From NCBI GenBank assembly GCA_045655165.1, contig JAZOOT010000009.1, positions 1-57,844 of the forward strand: 57,844 bases of DNA, written 5' to 3'. The stretch comes from SIG607 sp045655165 (lineage in GTDB: Bacteria > Bacillota > Clostridia > Oscillospirales > Acutalibacteraceae). A model generated the notes under the pieces. It searched no databases and was not told the DNA's origin. It worked only from the letters and a program-made list of their open reading frames with translations. Of the stretch, positions 8,181 to 17,299 are shown one piece after another; the first letter of the stretch is position 1, and every line of letters begins with the position of its first letter. The translations under genes and the position numbers were made by a program.

Positions 8181-9230
8181 GTGGTTGATATTCTATCATT
8201 TTTAAATAATGTATGGCCATATTTTGTGGCAGTTTTAGTGTTTCTTGTGCTAATAATTATCCACGAATTTGGCCATTTTATTGCCGCTAAAACCTTTGGC
8301 GTTAAAGTTAATGAATTTGCGGTTGGTTTTGGCCCTAAACTTTTTTCAAAACAGGGCAAAGAAACGCTTTACAGGTTTAACCTTGTTCCTTTTGGCGGTT
8401 ATTGCGCTATGGAAGGGGAAGATGAAAAAAGTGAAGACAGCCGTGCTTTTTGTAATCAAAAAGCGTGGAAACGTTTAATAATTACCGCAATGGGCGCAAT
8501 TTTTAATTTAATTTTGGGACTTTTGCTTGTTGCAATCATTCTGTCAGGTAGCAAAATGTTTACCTCAAACGTTGTGGCACAGTTTGATGAAAATGCCCTT
8601 AGTCAGCAAAGCGGTTTAGCGGTTAACGATGAAATTATTAAAATTGACGGCAGAAGAATTTACAGTTATATGGACCTTTCTTATGCCTTTACAGCGGTTG
8701 ATGACGGGAAACTGGATATTTTGGTTAAACGCAACGGCGAAAAGTTATTGCTTAAAGATGTAACCTTTAACACCGAAACAATTGACGGTATTTCTTATGT
8801 TGACCTTGATTTTAAAGTTTATGGCGAAAAGAAAACGCTTGGCAGTTATATTAGCCATACCTTTAAAACAACCTTTTCTTATTGCAGGGTTGTGTGGTTT
8901 TCGCTTGTTGATTTATTAAGCGGAAAATACGGCATAAGTGCCGTTTCGGGTCCTGTGGGTGTAACTGCCACAATTGGAAGCGCAGCAAAGGAAAGTTTTT
9001 TAAATTTGTTGCCAATTATGGCGCTTATAACCATTAACTTGGGTGTGTTTAATCTATTACCCGTACCTGCGCTTGACGGCGGAAGAATTTTCTTTATTTT
9101 TGTTGAAATGATTATAAGAAAACCCATACCCAAAAGGTTTGAAGGCATTGTGCATGGTGTTGGCCTTGCGCTTTTGCTTTTAATTATGCTTTTAATTACA
9201 TTTAAAGATATAATCGCATTATTTACGTGA
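8181..9230 (+). CDS. rseP: RseP/RasP-type site-2 membrane metalloprotease
   Basis: Zinc metalloprotease of family M50 that cleaves transmembrane substrates such as anti-sigma factors and signal-peptide remnants. The zinc site H28-E29-F30-G31-H32 lies in the first membrane helix and NLLPVPALDGGRIF provides the third ligand. One PDZ domain sits at about residues 120-190, and four membrane spans are visible. Start is uncertain: GTG 8181 overlaps its own GGAG (8178-8181), whereas ATT 8190 has that GGAG at 8-base spacing. Lies between dxr and ispG, a common arrangement in Clostridia. Confidence 0.93.
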   Translation: MVDILSFLNNVWPYFVAVLVFLVLIIIHEFGHFIAAKTFGVKVNEFAVGFGPKLFSKQGKETLYRFNLVPFGGYCAMEGEDEKSEDSRAFCNQKAWKRLIITAMGAIFNLILGLLLVAIILSGSKMFTSNVVAQFDENALSQQSGLAVNDEIIKIDGRRIYSYMDLSYAFTAVDDGKLDILVKRNGEKLLLKDVTFNTETIDGISYVDLDFKVYGEKKTLGSYISHTFKTTFSYCRVVWFSLVDLLSGKYGISAVSGPVGVTATIGSAAKESFLNLLPIMALITINLGVFNLLPVPALDGGRIFFIFVEMIIRKPIPKRFEGIVHGVGLALLLLIMLLITFKDIIALFT

Positions 9231-9238
9231 GGAAAATT

Positions 9239-10288
9239 ATGAAAAAAGAAACAAGAACGGTTAATGTTGGCGGTGTATTGCTTGGCGGAAATAACGATAT
9301 AAGCGTTCAATCAATGCTTAACGTTATTGCTACCGATATTAAGGGTAACGTTGAACAGGCAAAACAACTTAAAATGGCGGGTTGCGATATTTTACGCGTT
9401 GCTATACCCGATAAAAATGCCGTTCGTTTAATAGATGCCATAAAAAGCGAAGTTGATATTCCGCTTGTTGCCGATATTCATTTTGATTACCGTTTGGCGC
9501 TTGAAAGCGTGGCTGCGGGTATTGATAAAATTAGAATTAACCCCGGAAATATTGGGGAAGAAGATAAGGTAAAACTTGTTGCAAATGCTTGTAAAGCAAA
9601 AAATATTCCAATAAGAATTGGTGTTAATTCGGGCTCGCTTGAAAAAAACATTCTTGCTAAATACGGCCATGTTACTGCCGATGCTTTGGTGGAAAGCGGA
9701 CTTTACCATATTTCACTTTTAGAAAAATTTGATTTCGGTGATATTGTTTTATCACTAAAATCTTCTAATGTTCAAATGATGTATGATGCTTATGTTAAAG
9801 CAAGTGAAGTATGCAATTATCCTTTGCATTTGGGTGTAACCGAAGCGGGTACTTATAATGCAGGTTTAATTAAATCTGCTGCGGGAATTGGCGGACTTTT
9901 GCTTCGCGGTATTGGTTCAACAATTCGTGTTTCTCTTACCGATAACCCTGTCAAAGAGGTATATTGTGCAAAAGATTTACTTAAATCATTAGGTCTTAAA
10001 CAAGACGGCGTAAATTTTGTTTCTTGCCCGACCTGTGGCAGAACCCAAATTGATTTAATTGGCCTTGCAAATAAAATCGAAGATAAATTTAAAAATTTAA
10101 ACAAAAATATAACCATTGCCGTTATGGGATGTGTTGTAAACGGCCCTGGCGAAGCGCGTGAAGCCGATATCGGCATTGCAGGCGGAAAAGGCAATGGCGT
10201 ATTGTTTAAAAAAGGTGAAATAATTAAAAGTAATATACCCGAAGCGGAACTAATTAGCGCTTTGGAAAAGGAAATAGAAAGTTTATAA
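9239..10288 (+). CDS. ispG: 4-hydroxy-3-methylbut-2-en-1-yl diphosphate synthase (flavodoxin type)
   Basis: Iron-sulfur enzyme that reductively converts MEcPP to HMBPP late in the MEP pathway. At 349 residues this is the compact two-domain bacterial form: a TIM barrel (PLVADIHFDYRLA, IRINPGNIG, IRIGVNSGSL) and a C-terminal reductase domain whose 4Fe-4S ligands are in SCPTCGRTQ and MGCVVNGPGEA. The frame opens at GTG 9227 inside rseP, but ATG 9239 follows GAGGA at good spacing and matches family length. Only 9 bases separate it from polC. Confidence 0.96.
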   Translation: MKKETRTVNVGGVLLGGNNDISVQSMLNVIATDIKGNVEQAKQLKMAGCDILRVAIPDKNAVRLIDAIKSEVDIPLVADIHFDYRLALESVAAGIDKIRINPGNIGEEDKVKLVANACKAKNIPIRIGVNSGSLEKNILAKYGHVTADALVESGLYHISLLEKFDFGDIVLSLKSSNVQMMYDAYVKASEVCNYPLHLGVTEAGTYNAGLIKSAAGIGGLLLRGIGSTIRVSLTDNPVKEVYCAKDLLKSLGLKQDGVNFVSCPTCGRTQIDLIGLANKIEDKFKNLNKNITIAVMGCVVNGPGEAREADIGIAGGKGNGVLFKKGEIIKSNIPEAELISALEKEIESL

Positions 10289-10297
10289 GGTGAATTT

Positions 10298-13200
10298 ATG
10301 TCGGCAAAATTTTGTGATGTGTTTTCAGATATTTTAACGCTTCAACTAACCAACGCGTTTAGCGATGCAATACTCAGCAAGTGCGATATTGATACCGAAA
10401 ACCGCGTTATTTACGTTGAAGTAAATACCGAAACATACATAAAAAAACAGTATACAGATGCGTTTGTTAACTGCATTAAAAACGCACTTAAGTTAAAAGC
10501 AGTAACAGTTAATTATGTTTATTTAAACGATTGTTTTTGCAAACAAGCATGTATTGACGTTGCCGAAAAACTTACATATAAGCTTTCGTTTATTAACGGT
10601 TTTTTAAATGATGCCGAATTTAATTTAATCGGCAACACAGTTAAAATTGAACTTAAAAAAGGTGGTCTTGAAGTAATTGAAAGGGCAGGGTTTGTTAAAG
10701 AATTTCAAAAAGAAATTTATAATTTGTTTAACAAACAAATTGATGTTGAATTTTGCGGTGTATTAAAAACCGAAGAAGCACCGGTTTTGGAAGAACCGCC
10801 TGTAATTGATTACGATTACCCGTTGCCCGAACCTATAGATGAACCAATTTACGAACAACCTGTTTATGAAGAAAAAACTGTGGTTGTAAGTGAAGATTTG
10901 CCCGAAATTTTAAGCGAAGTTACCTTGTTTTACGGCAAAAGTATAGACGGCAAAAAAACACCGCTTAATATGTTAAATAAACCCACTGAAGCAAATCAAA
11001 AGATTTTGGTTTCGGGCTGGGGCGAAGTGTTTGGTTATGAAGAAAAGAATATAAATACCAAACGCGGTGCAAAGGTTGTTGTTAGTTTTTGTTTAAGCGA
11101 CGGTACCGATTCTATTTTTGCCAAAATGTTTATGGACCCCGAAAAAATGGAAACTATTAAAAAGGTTAAAAACGGGGCTGTAATTGTTTTTAGCGGTACA
11201 TATTCCTTTGATAATTTTATTCACGATTATGTGCTTGAACCAAAATCTATGGCAACTGCCGTTAAACGCAAGAAAAAAGATGTAGCAGAAGAAAAACGCG
11301 TTGAACTTCATTGCCATACAAATATGTCAATGAAAGACGCTGTTTGCAGTGCCGAAAGTGTTATAAATAAAGCTTACGAATATGGCCATAAAGCAATTGC
11401 CATTACCGACCACGGTGTTGTTCAGTCCTATCCCGCGGCGGCTTCTGCTGTTGGGAAAATTCAAAAAAATGGCGGCGATTTTAAACTAATTTACGGTGTT
11501 GAGGCATATTTTGTTGATGACACTAAGGGCGAAACTGATATTACAAAACTTCAGCGTTATCATCAAATTATTCTTGTTAAAAACCTTGTTGGTCTTAAAA
11601 ACCTTTACACTCTTGTTTCTAAGGCGCATATTGAAGATTATTATAGGCGTCCCCTTACAAGAAAAAGCGAACTTATAAAGCATCGCGAGGGCCTAATTGT
11701 TGGCAGCGCCTGCGAAGCAGGTGAACTTTATACTGCTATTGTTGACGGTAAAAGCGAAGAAGATATTTTAGAAATTGCTAAGTTTTACGATTACTTGGAA
11801 ATTCAACCGCTTTCAAACAACCAATTTATGGTTAGGGATTCAGGTAAACCCGATAAAGTTAATAAAAAAGGTGTTGTTACTCCAAACCGTTTTAAGCACG
11901 TAACAAGCGATGAAGTTATTAAAAACTTTAACCGAAAAGTTGTTGAAATCGGTGATAAATTAAATCTTCCCGTTGTTGCAACGGGTGATGTGCATTTTTT
12001 GAACGAAGAAGATGCAATTATAAGAAAAATTTTGTTAGCCGCACAGGGCTTTGCCGATTTTGACCATCAGGCATCGTTGTTTTTAAAGACAACCGATGAA
12101 ATGTTAAAAGAATTTGATTATTTTGGTGAACGTGCAAAAGAATTTGTTATTGATAACCCAAATAAAATTGCCAATATGGTTGACGGTAGTGTTATTCCTG
12201 TGCCAAAGGGCAATTACCCGCCCGTTATTGAAGGTTCGGATGAGTTACTGCGTAAAACCTGTTGGGATAGGGCAATGAACACTTACGGTTATAACGGCGA
12301 AATTCCCGATATTGTTAAAGACCGTCTTGCTACCGAACTTGACGGTGTAATTTCCAACGGATATTCAATTATGTACGTTTCGGCGCAAAAACTTGTGTCG
12401 TATAGCGAAGAAAACGGTTATTTGGTTGGTTCGCGTGGCAGCGTTGGCTCTTCGTTTGTTGCAACAATGGCAGGTGTTTCTGAAGTTAATCCGTTACCAC
12501 CGCATTATTACTGTCCTAAATGTAAATTTAGTGAATTTTTTAGCAGTAAAGATGTTGGCTCGGGCTTTGACTTGCCCGAAAAGAACTGCCCAAAATGTGG
12601 CACTCCCTATAAACGTGACGGTCACGATATACCTTTTGCAACATTCCTTGGTTTTAAAGGCGATAAAGTACCCGATATTGACCTTAACTTTTCAGATGAA
12701 TTTCAAACTGAAGTGCAAAAGTACACCGAAAAAATGTTCGGCCGCGAAAACGTGTTTAAGGCAGGTACAATTTCTACCATTGCCGAAAAAACTGCGTTTG
12801 GTTTTGTAAAGGCATATTGTGAAGAAAAGGGAATAACCTTAAGCCAAGCAGAAATAAATAGGTTGGCAAAACTTGTTGAGGGCTCTAAAATAAAAGCCAC
12901 AACAGGTCAACATCCTGCGGGTATGGTAATTGTTCCAAGGGATAAATCAATTTACGATTTTTGCCCAATTCAGCACCCGGCTGACGACCCCGATTCTGAT
13001 ATTCTTACAACTCATTTTGATTTCCATTCCATTCACGATACCATTTTAAAACTTGATGAACTTGGTCACGTTGTGCCTACTACCTATAAATATCTTGAAG
13101 AATACACCGGTATTAAGGTCACCGATATTTCTATGAGTGACCCAAAAGTGTACAGTTTGTTTACTTCTACCGAAGCGCTTGGTGTTACACCCGAAGAAAT

Positions 13201-14122
13201 ATTTTCGCAAACTGGTACTTATTGCGTTCCCGAATTTGGTACTAACTTTGTAATGGGAATGCTTGTTGACTGTAAGCCAAAATGCTTTTCCGATTTATTG
13301 CAGGTTTCAGGTCTTTCACACGGTACCGACGTTTGGCTTGGCAATGCAAAAGACCTTATTGACAGCGGTACTTGCACCATTGCCAACGTTATAGGAACGC
13401 GTGATAATATTATGGTTTACCTTATTAACCAAGGTATGGAAAACGGCAGAGCGTTTAAAATTACCGAAACTGTTCGTAAAGGTTTAATTGCAAAAGGCAT
13501 TGTTTCTAAGGAAGATTGGGAAGCAATGGAAAACGATATGCGCGCTGTTGGCGTGCCCGAATGGTATATTGCTTCTTGTAAAAAGATTAAATATATGTTT
13601 CCAAAAGCTCATGCTGCAGCATATGTTATTTCGGCTTTGCGTTTAGCTTGGTACAAAGTTTACAAACCGCTTGAATTTTACTGTGCTTACTTTACAGCAA
13701 GACCCGAAGATGTTGAAGTTGATATTATTACAAAGGGCAGAGGCGCCGTTGTAAGTGCTATTAACAGTATTAAGCAAAAGGGCAAAGAAGCTTCGGCAAA
13801 AGAACTTTCGGTTTTAGATAACCTTTATATCTTTAACGAAATGCTTGCGCGCGGAATTGAAATTTTGCCTGTAGATTTAAACAAATCACACGCCGTTAAA
13901 TATGTTCCCGAAAACGGAAAAATGCGTTTGCCGTTCGGTGCAATTTCGGGAATGGGTGATAAAGCGGCCTTTGCAGTTTATGAAACGGCGCAAAAGGGCA
14001 ATTACATTTCAAAAGAAGATTTCCAAATTGAAGCCGGCGTTACAAAAGCAGTTATGCAGTCGCTTAACGATTTAGGGGTTTTAGATGCAATACCTGATAC
14101 AAATCAAATGTCAATGTTCTAA
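10298..14122 (+). CDS. polC: DNA polymerase III alpha subunit, PolC type, lacking the exonuclease domain
   Basis: Main replicative polymerase of low-GC Gram-positive bacteria. In order: N-terminal domain (1-210), OB-fold (about 215-325), PHP domain beginning at VELHCHT (H338, H340), polymerase core with GSRGSVGSS, the zinc finger CPKC...CPKCG, catalytic PDIDLNF, QHPAGMVIVP and a C-terminal thumb/duplex-binding part ending NQMSMF. B. subtilis PolC is about 1437 residues and has a DEDD exonuclease inserted in the PHP domain after its GMEANLVDD segment. Here GVEAYFVDD (about 403-411) runs within 16 residues into RYHQIILVKN, the post-insert sequence, and no FDVETTG motif is present. The 1274-residue length fits loss of that module. 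PHP metal residues remain, including D564 and H566. Ends the uppS-polC operon. Confidence 0.96.
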   Translation: MSAKFCDVFSDILTLQLTNAFSDAILSKCDIDTENRVIYVEVNTETYIKKQYTDAFVNCIKNALKLKAVTVNYVYLNDCFCKQACIDVAEKLTYKLSFINGFLNDAEFNLIGNTVKIELKKGGLEVIERAGFVKEFQKEIYNLFNKQIDVEFCGVLKTEEAPVLEEPPVIDYDYPLPEPIDEPIYEQPVYEEKTVVVSEDLPEILSEVTLFYGKSIDGKKTPLNMLNKPTEANQKILVSGWGEVFGYEEKNINTKRGAKVVVSFCLSDGTDSIFAKMFMDPEKMETIKKVKNGAVIVFSGTYSFDNFIHDYVLEPKSMATAVKRKKKDVAEEKRVELHCHTNMSMKDAVCSAESVINKAYEYGHKAIAITDHGVVQSYPAAASAVGKIQKNGGDFKLIYGVEAYFVDDTKGETDITKLQRYHQIILVKNLVGLKNLYTLVSKAHIEDYYRRPLTRKSELIKHREGLIVGSACEAGELYTAIVDGKSEEDILEIAKFYDYLEIQPLSNNQFMVRDSGKPDKVNKKGVVTPNRFKHVTSDEVIKNFNRKVVEIGDKLNLPVVATGDVHFLNEEDAIIRKILLAAQGFADFDHQASLFLKTTDEMLKEFDYFGERAKEFVIDNPNKIANMVDGSVIPVPKGNYPPVIEGSDELLRKTCWDRAMNTYGYNGEIPDIVKDRLATELDGVISNGYSIMYVSAQKLVSYSEENGYLVGSRGSVGSSFVATMAGVSEVNPLPPHYYCPKCKFSEFFSSKDVGSGFDLPEKNCPKCGTPYKRDGHDIPFATFLGFKGDKVPDIDLNFSDEFQTEVQKYTEKMFGRENVFKAGTISTIAEKTAFGFVKAYCEEKGITLSQAEINRLAKLVEGSKIKATTGQHPAGMVIVPRDKSIYDFCPIQHPADDPDSDILTTHFDFHSIHDTILKLDELGHVVPTTYKYLEEYTGIKVTDISMSDPKVYSLFTSTEALGVTPEEIFSQTGTYCVPEFGTNFVMGMLVDCKPKCFSDLLQVSGLSHGTDVWLGNAKDLIDSGTCTIANVIGTRDNIMVYLINQGMENGRAFKITETVRKGLIAKGIVSKEDWEAMENDMRAVGVPEWYIASCKKIKYMFPKAHAAAYVISALRLAWYKVYKPLEFYCAYFTARPEDVEVDIITKGRGAVVSAINSIKQKGKEASAKELSVLDNLYIFNEMLARGIEILPVDLNKSHAVKYVPENGKMRLPFGAISGMGDKAAFAVYETAQKGNYISKEDFQIEAGVTKAVMQSLNDLGVLDAIPDTNQMSMF

Positions 14123-14170
14123 TCTTTTTTGTGTAAAATGTTAATATTTTTTTAAAACCTTAAAAAAAGG

Positions 14171-14221
14171 TTGCAATTTTGTAACTATTTGTTATAATAA
14201 GATGGTAACAATTTTGTAACC
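14171..14221 (+). promoter_or_regulatory. Promoter with repeated TGTAAC elements before the G5/M23 gene
   Basis: TTGCAA (14171-14176), 16 bases, TATAAT (14193-14198). AATTTTGTAAC occurs twice, ending at 14185 and 14220. Each copy lies in an imperfect inverted repeat of GGTT/GGTA...GTAAC form. TGTAAC-N4-TGTTAT (14180-14195) resembles a WalR site but the spacing is one base short. Regulation of this wall-hydrolase gene through these repeats is inference. Confidence 0.65.
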
Positions 14222-14253
14222 TTTTTTATTTTTTGTTGAAAGGACTTGTTTTT

Positions 14254-15609
14254 TTGAAAAAAATATTGGCGTTTTTCCAAAAAATTTTTAATAAAACTGT
14301 TAAAGCTATTAGCATTGCAGCGAAGGCAACGGCAAATTTTTTTGTTGCTTGCTTTAATGCGGTTTTAAAATTCTTTAAAACCGTAAAAATTGCTATTGTT
14401 GCTTTTTATAATTCTCATAAGGCAAATATGCGTAAATACATAATTGCGGGTTTTAGTGTTTTTATGGCGGCTACTATTTTGGCTGTTTGTCTTTCGGTTG
14501 GCGTAACACTTGCTTACGATGTTGTTTATAACGGCAAAAAAATTGCAACCGTTCGCACTATTAAAGATTATAATAATGCACTTTCTTTATCGCAAAAATT
14601 GGTTATGTGTAACAGTATTAAAGATTACACGCTTAATCCTGAATTTTTGCTTACCTTTACGGTTGAAGACAACCTTACTAAAACCGATGAATTAGCACAA
14701 ACCATTATTAATGAAACCGATGCAATTGTTCTTGCCGATTCGGTTTACATTGGCGGTGAACATTTCGGCAGTTTTTTTGAACAAGACGAAATTGACGAAT
14801 ACATTAATACTGAACTTAACAAATATAACCCCGAAGAGGGCGAAGTAAAAACTGAATTTGAAACACCGGTGGAAGTTAAAAAAGAATTTTATCCTAAGGC
14901 AGTTTGCAAAGATAAACAAGTTTTATATAATAAACTTGCAGAAATTCCTGTCAAAACTACTGTTGTATTAAGAAAACAATCGGAAATTAAGTACGCTGTT
15001 GAATCAAAAAAATCTGACACTCGTTTTGTTGGCGAAGTTGTTAGGGTTGTAAATGGTGAAACGGGCTTGGAAGAAACCGTTACACATTCGGTTTACATTA
15101 ACGGCAAACTTGTTAGTTCAGAAGTTGTTGAAAAAAAGGTTTTAAAAGAACCCATTGCCGAAGTAACTATTATTGGTACTTTACCAAGACAACTTGACCC
15201 TGAAACTTCTGCTCAAGTTAATGCACTTGGTCTTATTTATCCGCTTTTAAGAATTGGACCTCCAAACCAGATAGTAACTTCTTGGTGGGGCGACGGCAGA
15301 GGTCATAAGGGTATTGATATTGCTTCTCCCGGCGGAACACCAATTTATGCTGCTCAAAGTGGTACAGTTATTACTTCTTGCTATAGTTCAAGTTATGGTA
15401 ATTATATTATAATTGACCACGGTAACGGCTGGAAAACCTGTTATGCACACGCAAGTAAACTATATGCAAGGGTTGGCGAATATGTTTCGCAAGGTCAGGT
15501 AATTGCCGCAGTTGGCACAACAGGACAGTCAACAGGTAACCACTTGCACTTTGAAGTACGCAAAAATGATGTAAAAATTGACCCTGCGCCATTTCTTGGG
15601 TATTATTAA
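14254..15609 (+). CDS. Membrane-anchored M23 peptidase with G5 domain
   Basis: Predicted peptidoglycan hydrolase, about 451 residues. A basic, amphipathic N-terminus (1-55) precedes a membrane anchor (about 60-88), so the catalytic part is outside. A G5 domain (roughly residues 245-310, ending IAEVTIIGT) is a common wall- or sugar-binding module in Gram-positive surface proteins. The M23/LytM domain follows with zinc ligands H351 and D355 (HKGID) and H430/H432 (HLHF). Start: TTG 14254 follows AAAGGA (14239-14244); the upstream TTG 14233 lacks a ribosome site. Has its own promoter and a strong terminator, so it is monocistronic. Probable roles are wall remodelling or sporulation engulfment. 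Confidence 0.9.
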   Translation: MKKILAFFQKIFNKTVKAISIAAKATANFFVACFNAVLKFFKTVKIAIVAFYNSHKANMRKYIIAGFSVFMAATILAVCLSVGVTLAYDVVYNGKKIATVRTIKDYNNALSLSQKLVMCNSIKDYTLNPEFLLTFTVEDNLTKTDELAQTIINETDAIVLADSVYIGGEHFGSFFEQDEIDEYINTELNKYNPEEGEVKTEFETPVEVKKEFYPKAVCKDKQVLYNKLAEIPVKTTVVLRKQSEIKYAVESKKSDTRFVGEVVRVVNGETGLEETVTHSVYINGKLVSSEVVEKKVLKEPIAEVTIIGTLPRQLDPETSAQVNALGLIYPLLRIGPPNQIVTSWWGDGRGHKGIDIASPGGTPIYAAQSGTVITSCYSSSYGNYIIIDHGNGWKTCYAHASKLYARVGEYVSQGQVIAAVGTTGQSTGNHLHFEVRKNDVKIDPAPFLGYY

Positions 15610-15617
15610 AACAAAAT

Positions 15618-15653
15618 CGACTCAACATTCGTTGAGTCGGTTTTTATTTTTTT
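15618..15653 (+). terminator. Rho-independent terminator
   Basis: CGACTCAAC (15618-15626), loop ATTC, GTTGAGTCG (15631-15639), then GTTTTTATTTTTTT. Ends the M23/G5 transcript. Confidence 0.92.
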
Positions 15654-15654
15654 G

Positions 15655-15683
15655 TTGTAAAATGAATTAAATTGTGTTATTAT
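15655..15683 (+). promoter_or_regulatory. Probable promoter of the symporter gene
   Basis: TTGTAA (15655-15660), 17 bases, TATTAT (15678-15683), just after the preceding terminator and 30 bases before the ATG. Confidence 0.55.
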
Positions 15684-15712
15684 ATATTAAAAATTTTTTA
15701 AGGAGAATAATG

Positions 15713-17254
15713 ATGAGTGATAAAATTCAAATTTTAATTGCTATGTCAATTTATATGATAGCAGTAATTGCTATTGGTTTGATATATGCAAGACGGGCTA
15801 ACAAAAGCTCTGAAAACTACTTTTTGGGCGGCAGGTCTTTAGGCCCTTGGGTAACCGCAATGAGCGCCGAGGCCTCAGATATGAGCGGTTGGCTTTTAAT
15901 GGGACTTCCCGGTGTTGCATATTGGTGTGGACTTGCCGATGCATTTTGGACTGCGCTTGGCTTAGCAGTTGGTACATATTTTAACTGGCTTATTGTTTCA
16001 AAACGTTTACGCCGTTACAGTATTCGTGCTAATAATTCAATAACCTTGCCCGAATTCTTCTCTAACCGTTTTCGTGAAAACAAAAAGGTTATTATGACAA
16101 TAGCGGCATTATTTATTTTGGTATTCTTTACCGTTTACGCATCAAGTTGTTTTGTTACTTGCGGTAAATTGTTTTCAACACTTTTTGGAACCGATTATGT
16201 TGCAATGATGCTTTTGGGCGCAGTTTTTGTTTTAATTTACACAATTCTTGGCGGTTTCTTGGCAGAAAGCGCATCTGACTTTATGCAAAGTATTGTTATG
16301 ATTGTTGCTTTAACAGTAATTGTTATTATTGCTACCGTTAAAGCAGGGGGTATTGATGCAGTTTTAACAAATGCGCGTGAAATCCCCGGTTTCCTTGAAC
16401 TATTCGGTATTGCTAACCCTAATATAGTAGATGGGCAACAATCTATTGAAAAATTATTTAACAATGCAGAAAATTATGGTTTGCTTAATGTGTTCTCAAT
16501 GTTGGCTTGGGGTCTTGGTTACTTTGGTATGCCACAGGTACTTTTGCGATTTATGGCAATCCGCAGCGAAAAAGAATTAAAAGCATCAAGAAGAATTGCA
16601 ATGGTTTGGGTTGTAATTTCTTTGGCAGTTGCAGTATTTATTGGTATTGTTGGTCGTCAGCTTATGCCTACAGTTCATTTAACAAAAGCAGATGCTGAAA
16701 ATATTTTCATAACTCTTTCAACAAGTTATTTGCCCTCAATTTTGGCAGGATTTGTAATGGCAGGCATTTTGGCAGCAACAATTAGTTCTTCAGATTCATA
16801 TTTACTTATTGCTGCAAGTGCTTTTGCAAAGAATATTTACCAAGGTATTGCAAACAAAAAAGCAACCGATAAACAAGTTATGTGGGTATCAAGAATTACA
16901 CTTCTTGTAATTGCCGTTATCGCTGCATTTATTGCACTTGATAAAGATAGTGTAATTTTCCAAATAGTTTCTTTTGCTTGGGCAGGTTTCGGCGCAACAT
17001 TTGGTCCGCTTATGTTGTTCTCGCTTTTCTGGAAACGCACAACAAGAAGTGGTGCTATTGCCGGTATGATTGGCGGCGGCGCAATGGTGTTTATTTGGAA
17101 ACTTTTAATTGCAAAACTTGGCGGGGCATTTGCTATATATGAACTATTACCCGCATTTATATTCTCTTCAATTTGTATTGTTGTTGTTTCCTTACTTTCA
17201 AAGAAACCCAGTGCCGAAATAGAAGAAGATTTCGAAGCAGTAAAAAATATGTAG
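15713..17254 (+). CDS. putP: Sodium/proline symporter, PutP-like (SSS family)
   Basis: A sodium:solute symporter of about 513 residues with some 13 hydrophobic spans. ENYFLGGRSLGPWVTAMSAEASDMSGWLLMG-type sequence early in the protein is characteristic of PutP, which imports L-proline with sodium. The sodium-site region around SSSDSYLL (AATISSSDSYL) is also conserved. ATG 15710 and ATG 15713 are adjacent; AGGAG (15701-15705) gives better spacing to 15713. Monocistronic between two terminators. Proline is the best guess for substrate; other SSS substrates cannot be excluded. Confidence 0.88.
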   Translation: MSDKIQILIAMSIYMIAVIAIGLIYARRANKSSENYFLGGRSLGPWVTAMSAEASDMSGWLLMGLPGVAYWCGLADAFWTALGLAVGTYFNWLIVSKRLRRYSIRANNSITLPEFFSNRFRENKKVIMTIAALFILVFFTVYASSCFVTCGKLFSTLFGTDYVAMMLLGAVFVLIYTILGGFLAESASDFMQSIVMIVALTVIVIIATVKAGGIDAVLTNAREIPGFLELFGIANPNIVDGQQSIEKLFNNAENYGLLNVFSMLAWGLGYFGMPQVLLRFMAIRSEKELKASRRIAMVWVVISLAVAVFIGIVGRQLMPTVHLTKADAENIFITLSTSYLPSILAGFVMAGILAATISSSDSYLLIAASAFAKNIYQGIANKKATDKQVMWVSRITLLVIAVIAAFIALDKDSVIFQIVSFAWAGFGATFGPLMLFSLFWKRTTRSGAIAGMIGGGAMVFIWKLLIAKLGGAFAIYELLPAFIFSSICIVVVSLLSKKPSAEIEEDFEAVKNM

Positions 17255-17265
17255 AAGTTAAAATA

Positions 17266-17296
17266 AAAAGCACCGTTTTAACGGTGCTTTTTTATT
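17266..17296. terminator. Bidirectional terminator between convergent genes
   Basis: AAGCACCGT-TTTA-ACGGTGCTT (17269-17289 region) is flanked by an A-run on the left and a T-run on the right, so it can end both the symporter gene and the convergent ATPase gene. Confidence 0.9.
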
Positions 17297-17299
17297 GCT

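Noticed and set aside
10298..14122. DnaE-type rather than PolC-type polymerase, given the missing exonuclease
   Set aside because: The N-terminal and OB domains before PHP, the Cys4 zinc finger, the motif order and the NQMSMF-type end are PolC; DnaE has PHP at its very start.
14150..14172. Hairpin AACCTT/AAGGTT after polC as a terminator
   Set aside because: Only six base pairs and no T-run downstream; at most incidental.
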